From Rebecca billardiae RCC1528 (Eukaryota > Haptophyta), in assembly GCA_965240325.2 (NCBI GenBank), contig OZ251238.1:1054001-1118000 (forward strand): a stretch of DNA of 64,000 nucleotides, written 5' to 3'. Position 1 is the first letter of the stretch. Each line of letters opens with the position of its first letter. The notes below the pieces were generated by a model. It had not been told where the DNA came from and made no database searches. It saw only the letters and a program-made list of their open reading frames with translations. Shown one piece after another: positions 40,270 to 50,881 of the stretch. Both the position numbers and the translations under genes were made by a program.

Positions 40270-43200
40270 TCACGACGACAGCGCGGTGCCGGGCGGTTCG
40301 GGTGCTTCAGACTGTTCTGCCGCTGCCGCCGGCGCTGCTGATGCCGCGGCGTCTGCACCGCCAGCACCGCCCCCGGAATCGTTCGGCGCCACCTTCTCGG
40401 CCGCAGCGGTCGGCGGGGGTGCCACCTCCGACGCCTGGGCAGCGTCCTCCGCTTTGGGCTCCGCCGCAGGCCTCGCGCCGCCGTTGGCAGCTGGGCTCAC
40501 CCTGTCCGCCTCCGCCGCGCCGGCCGGCGCCGCAGCGTGCCCAGCTGACTCAGCCAACCTAGCTGCGGGCGCGGCCGCCGCCGGCTCCGCCGCTGCGCCC
40601 GCGGGTGGCTCAGCGCGTGCGTCGTCGGCAGGGGCGCGCGCCGGCGCGGCGGCGCCAGGCGCCGCCGCCGCGGCGGCCATCGCGGGCTCCAGCGGCGCGC
40701 GCGCGGCCTGCGGCGGCGGCGTGGGCGCTTGCTGCTGCTGGTGGGGCGACGACTTGGCCGACGCGCCCCCGCCTGATGCCACCGGGTGGGCGGGCCGTGC
40801 GCTCGCGGGCGTGGGCCTCGAGCTGCCAGCCAGACCGATCCCGACGCCTGTCGGGGTCGGGGCAGGCCCCGGCGCCAGGCCAGTCGCCCAGAAAGGGGCC
40901 AAGGAGGCGGCGGGCGTCGACGCGTCGCCTCTGCAGGTGGGCGAGACGTCGCCGGCGGACGCGGCGCGGGGCGCGGAGTGCGGCCTGTGTCCGCCGCCGC
41001 CCCCGCAGCCACCCCCGCCGCCGCCGTGCGTCGCGCCCGAACGCGAGATTGGCCATAGGACGGCGTGCGGCGTGTTCGCGTCGTTGGCGGGCGCGACCAC
41101 GAATCGCTCGCGCAGGTGAGCCTCCAGGGCCTGCTCCGAGGCCAGCGGCAGCCCGTGGGTCTGAGCGCGGCGAGCGCGCGGCGCGGTTGGCGCGGAAGGG
41201 GTGCGCTCGGGTGAGACGCCGGATGGAGGGAGGGGTACTGCCAGTCTCGCACGTGCGTGAGGCGCTGGGCGCGCGGGGCGCGCCGTGCAGCCGCCGTGCA
41301 GGAGCGGTGCGCGGTGCGCGCTCTCGCGCGCAGGCTGGGAGATCGCAATCTCGGCGCGGGCGCAGCGCACCTCTGCGAACGTGCGCACGAGCTGCGGCAG
41401 CGGCGCGCCTTGCGGCACGTGCAGCGTCGCACTCTGCCCGTGGGGCAGAACGACCGTCAGCCGCGCAAGCAGCCGCGGCGGCGGGCTGCTCGGGCGCGGG
41501 CTCGCGTCACCGGAGCCGCCCGCGCCGGCGTGGCGCGCGGGGCCACTTGGCTGATGCTGGTGGTCGTCGTTCTCGTCGTCGTCGTCGTCGTCGTCCACGT
41601 CGCCGCAGCACGCGGACGAGGAGCCCTGCGTGTTTCGGCTGAGGCCGTTGATACTCTCGGCAGAAATAACGGCACTGCGCGCGCCAGGGAGAAGTGAGCA
41701 GCGCGGCAGCGTGCGCGCGCGGCGGGGCGGGGCGCGCGGGCGCGTCGCGCGCTCAGCTGTGGGCACGGGCGCTGGCATGCCGGGCCGTGTGCCGCGCTCC
41801 GCGGCGGGGTGCGCGCGCTGCCCGGCACGCGCGCAGGCTGTGCTCCGACGCGCGCGGCACGGCATGCATGGGCCGGAGCGCGACCGGGCGCGCGCACATA
41901 CCTGGGCGGGCTTGCGGTGCGGCGGAGCGGGCTCGGGGTTCGGTGTCGTTCGAATGGGTCACCGGCTTCGCCGGCCGTCTTCGGCTCGGGGCTTCGGCCG
42001 CGCGCGGCGCCGACGCAGCCGCCAGCCAGCTCGACGCCGCCCGCGCCGCGATGGCCGGAGCACGAGTGCGCGGCGTAACCGCCGGCGTAACCGCCGCCGC
42101 TTGGATAGGAGCACCCGTGTGCGTCCGAATCCGTCGAGCCCCTGCGCTCGCCGTAGATGCCGGGCGCGCAGCTGCTGCTCGTCGAGGCCCGCCACCCGCG
42201 GAAGCCGTACGGGTGCACGTGGTGGCTATGGCTGGAGATCGCGCCATCGGCCGCGGCGCCCGCGCCGCCGCGCGCGCACCGCGACTCCGCCTCAGCAAGG
42301 GCCGCGCAGAGCAGTCCGCTCAGGGCCAGGACGGCCAGCAGTGCCACGCCCTGGCTCTGCGCCTGCGCGAGGAGCTGGCCGCTCGGCGCGACGACGACCG
42401 CGCCCGCCGCGCCGATCGCCGTCCCGAGCCCGAGCGACCGCAGGGCGTCCGCGCGCTTCCGCCGCGCCGACGCGCCGAACGTCAGCGGCTCGACAAGATC
42501 GATCAGCATGGCCGCCGGCGCGGAGAGCGGAGCGTGCGCGCGCGCGCGAGCGCGCTGCGCGACGACGACGCCGGCGGCACTCGCCGCGCCCGCGGCGCAG
42601 CCGAGCAGCGCGGCCGCGGCGAGCGGCAGCAGCGCGCACGCGCCGGAGGTCGCCAGCAGCCCAGCGAGGGCCCCTAGCATCGCCGGTGCCAACGCCGGCC
42701 GCTCGCGCGCCGCGCCGACGTGCACGCACGCCGCGGCGCCGAGGCCTGCGAGCGCTCCCAGCTGCGTCTGCAGCAGCGCGGCGCGCAGGACGGGGCGCGG
42801 GTCCGCGGCGAACGAGTCCTCGCGGAAGCCCTCGTCGGCGAGGTCGTCCGCGAGCGCGCCCGCCGTGTACGCGACCGCGCTGCCGGCGGCGCATGCCGAC
42901 GCTGAAGCGTACATCAGCAGAGCGCCAATGGCCGTCTGCGTCGTGCCACCGCGGGCATCCTCGGTGACGTCCGCACTTCCGTCGAGCTCGGCGCGAATCA
43001 GCCTCGTGAGCGCGTCGCCGCCGCCGCCGGCGCGAGCCGAGCGCACGGCGCGGAAGCTTCCGCGCTCGACACCGCCGCCGCCGCCGCCGCCCACGCTGTC
43101 GCCGCCGTCGACGGCGAGCGGAGGCATCGCCGCCGTCGCGCGCCACGAGAACGCGGCCGCTCCGACCAGGCCGGCACCGAAGATGCACATGCACCCGCCG

Positions 43201-44736
43201 ACGTCGATCGCGCCGACGGGCGAGCGCAGCCAGCCCTCTGGCGCCCAGAGCGCGTGCGCGCACGGCAGGTACGCGAGCAGGGCCCACGTCGGCGGCAGCC
43301 ATGCCGGCACCGTCGGCCCGCCCGGCCCGCCTGCGAGGGCGAGCAGTGACGCCCCAAGCGCGGCGCGTACGCCCCAGAAAAGACAGGCCGCGACGGCCGC
43401 GCCCGCGCGCGCCGCATCCTCCGCCGCCGCCTCATCCGCCGGCCCGCCGCGGCTCGCGTCCTCGTAGTCGAACGCGCGCGGCGTGATCGGCAGGTACTGC
43501 GCGAGCGCGCGGACCACCGCGGCGGACGAGCCGACCAGCTGCGGCAGCAGCAGCTGCGCGACAACCGCGAGCGCGCCGCCAAAAAGAGCGGGTATCGTCG
43601 CCATCAGCACGAGCTGGTGCGCCGGCCGCGGCTGCTCCGAGCGCACGCCGAGCGAGCGGAGCGCGGGCGGCGCGTCGAGGCCGCTCGGCGCGCGCGCCAG
43701 GCCAAGCAGTGGCACCGACGGGCGACGCTGAGTCACCGGACTCACCTCCGGATCGCGGACGTCCGCGACGATTGTGACAGAGCGGCCCGGCGGCGCCTGC
43801 GAGCCCGCGTCGCCGCCGCCGCCGGTGCGCATGGCCGACTGGCGGGTCGCCGCGGCCGAGGCGGAGGCGCGCTCGGGAGAATCGTTGGGCGCTCCCGCCC
43901 CGCGCGGCGCGGCGCCCGGGCCCGGCGGCGAGCCGGCCAGCCGGTCGGAGAAGGAAAGTCCGGACGAGAAGAGAAGTCCGGATGCGCCCAGCCGCAGCGA
44001 GAGACCGGCGTCCCCGCCCGCCACCTCCTCCGCGGTGAGCGTGCCGTCGTCCAGCGGCGCGCTCAGCAGCACGACGCCGAGGGGCCCCAGCAGCGTGATC
44101 AGCGCCAGGATATTCAGGAGCGCCGCTCGCCTCCGCAACTGCTGGTGCCATTCGGCGCCGCTGCCGCCGGCGCCGCCCGGCGGCGGCTGCGGGCGCGTCG
44201 GCCCGCGCCGCGCGCCGCCGTCCGCGCCGCCCGCGTCGGCGCGCCCGCGCGTGCCGCGCGAGCCGGCGCCGATCATCGCGTCGTCCGCGGCGCTCGCGCG
44301 CGCGCGGAAGATCGTCGTGCGCTCGCTGTGCACGCGGCGCGCGACGTCGGCGGCGCCGCAGCCAAAGCAGGTGCCGCCGCCGCCGTCGGCGGCACCGCCC
44401 ACCGGCTCGGCGAAGGCGCACCAGCCGAAGCCGTGCTCGCGCGCGAGCGTGATGCACAGCGGCGCGGAGCGCACGCGCGCCGCGAGCAGCGCGCCGCAGC
44501 CCGCGTGCTCAAAGAGCGCTGCTGGGTGCGCGGGGTCGTCAGCTGCCGCCCCGCCGCCGCCCGGCCCTGGCACCGGCCGCGGCCAGCCCGGAGGCTCGGC
44601 GCTCGAGTGAGGCGGCGGCGGTGGCGGCGAGGCGGTCCAGCCGATGGCGGGCGAGCGGTGGGGCGGCGGCGACGAGTGGGAGACGACGCCGCCGTGCGCA
44701 GCCGCGCCACCGCCGCCGCCTCCGCCACCGATGCTA

Positions 44737-44768
<32 letters not shown>

Positions 44769-46022
44769 GCCGCCGCCACCAGCCACGAACGCGCCAACCC
44801 GATAGATGTCGAAGGCGGGGTCGGGCTCGGGCGTGCGCAGTGCCTGCTCCTCGGTGCACGCGTAGCAGTACCCCGTCGCGCTCGAGAAGGAAAAGTACGG
44901 CTGGCCGCGCGCCCACGCTGTCTCACTCACAGAGCGTGCGCACCCTTCCACGCTCACCGCCGCAGTGTCCACGGGCCAGCGCCGCAGGCCGCAGCGCGCG
45001 CGCGCGCGCGCGACGCCCGCCGCGTGGGGCGGCGCGGGCGGCAGCGCGCGCGGCGCGGGCGAGGCGCTTGGCGGCGAGTGCGCCACCAAGTGCGCCGCGC
45101 CGCCGCCGGCCGCGCCGCCCGCGCGCCCGCCGCCGCCGCCGCGCGGCGCGCGCGGCGACTTGGGCGGCGGTGGCGACGACGGCTGCCCGGCAAAGCGCAC
45201 CGTCTCGAAGATCGCGTATCGCACGTCCGACCAGCGCTTCCCGAGCTGCTCCGGCGTGCACGCGAAGCAGTACTGCAGCTGCGGCGAGAAGTTGAAGTAA
45301 GGCGCGCCCTCCGCCTCCGAGATCACAATCTCGGCGCACGCGCGCGGCGACGGCACCTCTGCGGAGACGCGGGGCGGCGCGAGGCAGGGCGCGGCAGCGA
45401 GGGGCGAGGGCACGAGCGACGCGGTCACACAACGCAGCGCCGGCCGGCCGGGACGGACGCGGTGTGGCACCAGGCGGCGCGTACGGCCACGGGGCGATGG
45501 GTGTGGCGGTCGCGCCGCGCGGCGCCGGGCGTGTGGCTGCCTGGCAGCCGAGCCCAGGCGGCGCGCGGCGCGGCGCGCAGGGCGCGCACCGGTTGCTGTG
45601 GGCGAGTGCCACGCGCCGCAGCGCGCCGCGGGGTAGATCGCGCCGAGCGCGCCGGGTGAGAGCGGGCTTGGTGACGGCGACGGTGGCGGCGCGGGGTGCG
45701 CCGCCGGCGGCGGCGAGCGCAGCGGCGGCGGGGGCGAGGGTGGCGGCTGGTGCAGCTCGACGAAGTCGGTCGTGGCGTACACCGCGTACCCCGCCGCCGG
45801 CGTGCGCTCGTCATTCGCGCCGCACGCGAAGCAGAGCTGGTAGGGGCCGCCAAAGGCGAAGAAGGGAGCGCGGCGCGCTGCCGCGTTGAGCGCGCATTCG
45901 TCGGCGCCGTCGGCGCTGCCGATGGGCGCGCCGCAGCCAGCCTCTGTCGCCACCGGCGCGGGCGCCTGCTGCGCCGCGGCGCAGCCCAGCAGCGCGGCCG
46001 CGAGCACGGCGAGGCGGAGCAT
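40270..46022 (-). CDS. Cys-rich ectodomain / Amt-like 11-TM membrane protein, four exons
   Basis: Exons 46022-45590, 45358-41902, 41674-41371 and 41160-40270 keep one frame (phases 1, 2, 0) and give 1694 residues. The N-terminus is a signal peptide (MLRLAVLAAALLGCAAAQ). Four related Cys-rich repeats follow, each with a C-G opening, a second Cys, a PYFxF-type block and C-x2-C, for example PFFAFGGPYQLCFAC, PYFNFSPQLQYCFAC and PYFSFSSATGYCYAC; the fourth is divergent (FGWCAFAEP, CFGC). They are separated by proline-, glycine- and serine-rich linkers. Eleven hydrophobic helices come next. The fifth (GAIDVGGCMCIFGAGLVGAA) and those around MLGALAGLLATSGACALLPL resemble ammonium-transporter helices, but the paired pore histidines are absent. 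The last two exons encode an acidic stretch, a small domain (ARLTVVLPHGQSATLHVPQG) and an Ala/Pro-rich tail. Transport function is unproven. Confidence 0.72.
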
Positions 46023-46274
46023 GAAGGCGCGCGCGCACGAGGGTCGAGCAGCGTCAGCTCGCACGAAGGCGGCGCGGGTTCGTAGCGCCGACTCGATGAA
46101 GACTCCGCTGCCGAGATTCGTCCCAAATCTGTTGCGGGCTTGCGGGCTTGCGCGCTGGCGGCAAGCGGAGAGCTCTCCCGCTCTCCGGACTGCGCGTTTG
46201 TGACCGAATCAGCGCCCGGCCGTGAACTTCGCTGATGGTGCGCGCGGCGGCCCGGCGCGCCTCTCACTTTCAGG
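46023..46274. promoter_or_regulatory. Putative bidirectional promoter (Amt-like protein / SURF4)
   Basis: 252 bp between divergent start codons. No clear core-promoter motif is visible. Confidence 0.4.
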
Positions 46275-47442
46275 ATGGCGACTGCGCAAACACTCGCCGC
46301 GGATGTGAAGGACGTGATCGAGGATCAGCTCGAGCGGAACCTCTCGCCGAAGAAGCTGAAGCGCTACCTCGAGTTCCTCGGACCCGCGCTACTCGTCATC
46401 ACCTATGCCGAGGACGCCTTGCGGTGCGGAGCACGTGCCGCGCGCGTATTCGGCACGCGCGCGCCCAGCGCACGTGCGCCTGACGCCTCGCTCCGCCGCC
46501 GCGCGCGGCCCGGCGCCCGCCGCGCGGCGCAGCATCGTGATGCGCTGGGGCGAGCAGATGCAGTACATGACCATGCAGATGCGCTGGCCGCGCAGTATCG
46601 CGTGGCTCATCCTCATGCTCTCGCTCGTGACGCAGGCGACAGGCACGGCGGGCGTGCTGGCGCGCCGGCAAGTGAAAGCGTCGTGTTACGCGCTACTCGC
46701 GTTCACCGCGCTGCAGCCGGTCGTGTACGGGCAGCTCGACCACCCGGACTTCATGTTCCGCACGCTCACGCTGCTCGGCGGCCTGCTCCTGCTGCTGCGC
46801 CACGAGAACGACATTGCGAACGCGGGAAAGCGCAACTCTGGCAAGCAAGCGCTCAGCGGGCTCACGGGAATGGCGGACGGTCCGGGCGGCGAGGGCGGCG
46901 CCGCCGCGGGCTCGCGGCTACAGCTGATCGGGCGCGTGCTGCTGATGGTGATCTTCTTCTTCCAGGGCGCGCGCCACCTGTACACGCGCGGCCTCACCCT
47001 CTTCTCGCTCGTGGGCTACCTGGCCCTCCTCGGCCTGTGCGCGCTCGTCGTCGTCGGCTTCAAGGCGCGCTGGTCGGCAGTGATCCTCGCCGTCTCGCTC
47101 GGCATCTCGAACCTGTGGCTGTACCCGTTCTGGATGGTGCGCCGCGCGCGCCGCGCGCCATGCGCGACCCGCGTGGGCACGTGAGGCGCGGGCCCCACGC
47201 CAGAGCACTCGGGCCGCGTGCGCCCTGCCCTCCGCCGACTCGCGTGCGCACCGCCTCGTCGCTGTCGCCGCGCGTGCCGCGCGCGTCGCGCCTGCCGCTG
47301 CGCGCAGATGGATAACCGGATCCGCGACTTCTACAAGTACTACTTCTATAACACGCTCTCGATCATGGGCGGCCTGCTGCTGCTCGCGCTGTATGGGCCA
47401 GGCGGGCTCTCGGTCGACCACGGCGCAAAGAAGAGCCTCTAG
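46275..47442 (+). CDS. SURF4: SURF4/Erv29-family ER cargo receptor, three exons
   Basis: Exons 46275-46423, 46533-47136 and 47308-47442 join to 295 residues. The N-terminus ([20 protein letters not shown]), the exon junction giving [17 protein letters not shown] and the C-terminus ([37 protein letters not shown]) are the conserved SURF4 landmarks. Six to seven hydrophobic segments lie between them. SURF4 proteins cycle between ER and Golgi and load soluble cargo into COPII vesicles. The final KKSL fits the KKXX dilysine retrieval signal that returns the receptor to the ER. A glycine/alanine-rich insert lies in the middle loop. Introns are 109 and 171 bp, both GTGCG...CAG. It is slightly longer than the animal protein because of the insert. 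Confidence 0.93.
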
Positions 47443-47856
47443 GCTCTAGCCCCTATCTCGGCCCTAGGGCCGCGGCGCCGCCGCCGGCGCGCCGGATGCC
47501 CGCGCTGGCGGTGGCCTCTCCGCTGAGGTCCCGACAGCCCATGGCGGCTCAGAGCGGACTGCGGAGAGCCGCTCAGGAGTGGGCGCCACGCTTGTCGGCC
47601 AGCGAGGGGTGCGCGCCAGCTGGCTCGGCAGGCTGGGCCTCCACCTCTCACCTGGCCGTCAGGCTCGGCGGCGAAGCGCAGCACTACACGGCCGTCGCTC
47701 GCGACACTCCGCACTCGGCCGACACGCGCTGCGTAGTAGTCCATCCATCGCGGCCGATGACGGGCATCCGTCGACATATATATTTATTTATTCCATATGC
47801 ACCACGCGGCCGCGGAACGGCGCGCCCGGACGAAACTTACTCAGCGCTGCCACTCG
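47443..47856. other. Intergenic region between convergent genes
   Basis: No gene. Holds the 3' ends of SURF4 (plus) and the MYND protein (minus). Confidence 0.5.
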
Positions 47857-49324
47857 TCAGGACCCTGCTGCACTGACATCTGCGCGCTCCTCTTCCCACT
47901 TGCGGCAGTGCGGCTTGTGAGCCTTCCACGCGCGCCGCATGTGGTCGGCTGAGCAGAACACAGCCACGCGGCACTTCACGCACCTCTTGAGCCCGCGGCC
48001 CGCTTGTGCGCAGATCATGCAGCACACAGACACCACCTCACGGCAGCTAGCGAAATCGGCCATCGCCACACTGGCGTCCAAGGCGCCCCCGAGCTCGTGG
48101 GCGCTGCGAATGAGCTTCGCGCCCTCGCGCACGTCACGCTCCACGACTCGACCTTGCAGCAGCAGCTGCCCCAGCGTGGCTTGCGCGCGCGACTCCTCCG
48201 CGTCCGCCGCCAGCCGCAGGAGGCGCAGCGCCTCGGCCACGTTCTGCGGCACGCCCCTCCCTGTCAAGAGGAGCCCTCCCAGAGTATACTGCGCCTCTGC
48301 GTTGCGCTGTTCGACTGCGCGTCGGAGCCAGCGCGTCGCCTCGGCCTCGTCCTTCGGCACGCCCTCGCCGCGCATGTAACTGTCGCCCATCTTGTACTGC
48401 GCCTGCGCGTGGCCCTGCTCGGCTGACTTCCGGGTCCAGAGCACGGCCTCGGCCAGGTCTCGCGCAACGCCATCCCCGTTTGCGTAGCACACCCCCAGGT
48501 TGTACTGCGCCATGGCGTGGCCCCGCTCGGCCGCCATGCGGGACCAGCGCACCCCCTCGGCATGGTCCTGCCTCACGTCCAGCCCGCGCGTAGCACTCGC
48601 CCGCATGGTACTGCGCGAGCAAGTGGCCCTTCGCGGCTGCCTGCCGGAACAATCGCGCCGCCTCGGTCCAGTCCTGTCGCACACCCTCGCCACTGCCGAG
48701 GCGCATCGCCAGCTTGAATTGCGCGTCGGTGTCGCCCTGCTCGGCCGCCAGGCGGGACCAGCGCGCCGCCTCGCTCGAGTCCCCCGCCTCCCCGCGCGCA
48801 CACAATTCGGCGAGGGTCGACTGCGCGACGGCCAGGCCCTGCTCGGCTGCCAGCCGGATCCAGTGCACCGATTGGTCCTGGTCCTTCGGCACGCCATCGC
48901 CACGCCCGTAGCACCCTCCCAGGTTGTACTGCGCGGGGGCGAAGCCCTGCTCGGCTGCCAGCCTGCACCAGCGCACCGCCTCGGCTCGATCCCGCCGCAC
49001 GACCTCGCCGCCTCTCGCGTACTGCTCCGCCAGGAAGTACTGCGCTTCGGCGAGGCCCTGCTCGGCGGCCAGCCGGCAGAAGCGCACCGCCTCGACTGCG
49101 TCCTTCGGCACGCCCTCGCCATATGCGTAGCATTTGCCCAGGCTAAGCTGTGCTTTCGCGTCGCCCTGCTCGGCAGCCGCGCGCAGCAACTGCGCGGCCT
49201 CGCGCTCATCTCGTGCGACGCCGTTACCGTCCATAAGACGTTCGGCTAGGAGGCACGTGGCGCGCGCGCCGCCTCGTGCCGATCTGCGCCGGAGCAGCTG
49301 GACCGCGTGGCTCTCTGCAGCCAT
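47857..49324 (-). CDS. Sel1-repeat protein with C-terminal MYND zinc finger, apparent frameshift
   Basis: About ten Sel1-like repeats of 36 residues run through the protein, each with an AQxxLGxCYxxGxGV core and an AAEQG end, for example GKCYAYGEGVPKDAVEAV and GGCYGRGDGVPKDQDQSV. Sel1 solenoids mediate protein-protein contacts. The C-terminus is a MYND finger (CCMICAQAGRGLKRCVKC, VAVFCSADHMRRAWKAHKPH). The first half (49324 to about 48590) and second half (about 48583 to 47857) are in different frames. The change falls inside the sixth repeat within a short GCGCG run (48583-48590) where two bases appear missing. A sequencing or assembly slip, a recent mutation or an undetected intron are the options. 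The start MAAESHAV was chosen over one 11 codons upstream. Confidence 0.8.
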
Positions 49325-49606
49325 CGTCTCACGCTCGGCGCTACGTAACCTTGCCACCCTTTGCCGCCGAGCCGCCCGAGCGATCGCGGCTCCCGCCCAA
49401 ACCGCGCGCCACGGCGTGCGAGCCGGGCGGGAGGACGGTCCGGGTTCACAACTTCACGCACTATTTCAGTACTTTCACTGGTCACCGGAACCACTGCTCC
49501 CGACCGGCTGAGTGGCTGGTCAGGAGCAAGGACGCGAAACGGCCAGTCGTCGCGCGGCTGCCGCGGCACCGTTCGCCAGCCGTGACACGCGGTGACGTCC
49601 GCCGCC

Positions 49607-50881
49607 ATGCGCTCCGCTGCGATTGCGGTCGTCACCCTCCTCAACGCCGTGCGCGCGGCCTCACCATGGAGCCAGTATATCCCAGCAGGCTTTGGGGGCG
49701 GCTCTGCCGGCGGCTCTGCGGGCGGCGGCAGCCCGATGAGTCAGTATGGCCCGGTGTCGCTCCCGCGCAAGCCGGCGCTCGGCTTGGCCGCCGAGGTCAA
49801 CAGCACGTGCGGCGAGAGGACGTTCACGCTTCGCTTCGAGTCGTCGAGCTCGTTCAGCTCGGGGTTCGTCGGCTCGGTCGTCGTCGAGCCGTGGACGCGC
49901 GACCTCCTCGTTCAGCTCAACTACTCGCGGACGGATGTCAATGTACAACGCCTGTGGAACGGAGACATTGTGGATGGCGCGGGCAAGCCCGTCGCCGCCT
50001 ACGACCTGCTGACGGGCAAGGGCGGGCAGGCGTACGGCGTGAAGCTGCACAACGCGTCCGTCGCGTCGAGCGCGAGCGCGCCTCCGGACTCAGTCTCCTT
50101 CATGGCACAGGGCACCGCGCAGCCTCCGGAGATGAGCGTGATTGGCTGCGCATCCATTGATGATGACGGCGCGGACGGCGGGTCTGAGCTCGGGTACGAG
50201 CAGGGCACGACGTGGCCGGGCGGCTTCGTCGCCGCCGTGATCGTGCGCCCCTGGACCGAGGGCGAGCTGCTCGCCCTCGACTTCACCTCGTCCCCGGGCG
50301 TCAGCCTCAGCCACCTCACGGATGCGACCGTGGAGCGAGCGGACGGCGGCAGCCACCTGACGATTGTCCGGCTGGGAAATCTCACCGTGCGCACCGGATC
50401 GGACGGCATGCGTCCACCCTCGTCGTTTGCGATCCAGGGCTTTGGCACCGTGAGCGCTCCTCCCAAGATCAGTCGCTTGCTGCGCGCAGCGCGCGCCACG
50501 CCCGCCCAATCGGATGGCCACGTGCACAGCCGCGCCGGCAGGTCTGGCCTGCGCCAGCTGGTGATGGCGGCGGCCTTCGCGCTTGGCTCGGCGAGCGCCG
50601 TCATGGCGCTCGGCGTGTACGAGTACCACCGTCGTCGTGTGCGGCGCTGCACGCTGCTTCCAGACCACTTTGGCCCGCGGGGCGACGTGCCGCAGCCGGA
50701 GCGCCCTGCACGTGGCCCTGGTGGCGGTGTTGCGCGCGCGGCCGCTGGGCGATGGCTCGGCTTCTGCCCAGGCTCGGCGGCATGGGCAACGATGGCGGCA
50801 TCTGCGCGGGGTGTCAGCAGCGCAGGTGCTGGCGACGGTGAGGACTACTACAGCTCGTTTCCGCTGGTGACCAGCGGGTGA
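49607..50881 (+). CDS. Type I membrane protein with two CBM2-like beta domains
   Basis: 424 residues from the ATG of MRSAAIAVVTLLNAV, which opens a signal peptide. Two ectodomains have the same layout. The first contains SGFVGSVVVEPWTRDLLVQL and later VSFMAQGT; the second contains GGFVAAVIVRPWTEGELLAL and later SFAIQGFGTV. The G-F-x-x-x-V-x-V-x-P-W-T opening, WNG in the first copy and the terminal F-x-x-[QG]-G strand resemble family 2 carbohydrate-binding modules (cellulose/chitin-binding beta sandwiches). A single hydrophobic helix (MAAAFALGSASAVMALGV) near residue 330 is followed by RRRVRR, giving N-out topology, and a short low-complexity cytosolic tail. Carbohydrate binding is an inference. 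Confidence 0.72.
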   Translation: MRSAAIAVVTLLNAVRAASPWSQYIPAGFGGGSAGGSAGGGSPMSQYGPVSLPRKPALGLAAEVNSTCGERTFTLRFESSSSFSSGFVGSVVVEPWTRDLLVQLNYSRTDVNVQRLWNGDIVDGAGKPVAAYDLLTGKGGQAYGVKLHNASVASSASAPPDSVSFMAQGTAQPPEMSVIGCASIDDDGADGGSELGYEQGTTWPGGFVAAVIVRPWTEGELLALDFTSSPGVSLSHLTDATVERADGGSHLTIVRLGNLTVRTGSDGMRPPSSFAIQGFGTVSAPPKISRLLRAARATPAQSDGHVHSRAGRSGLRQLVMAAAFALGSASAVMALGVYEYHRRRVRRCTLLPDHFGPRGDVPQPERPARGPGGGVARAAAGRWLGFCPGSAAWATMAASARGVSSAGAGDGEDYYSSFPLVTSG

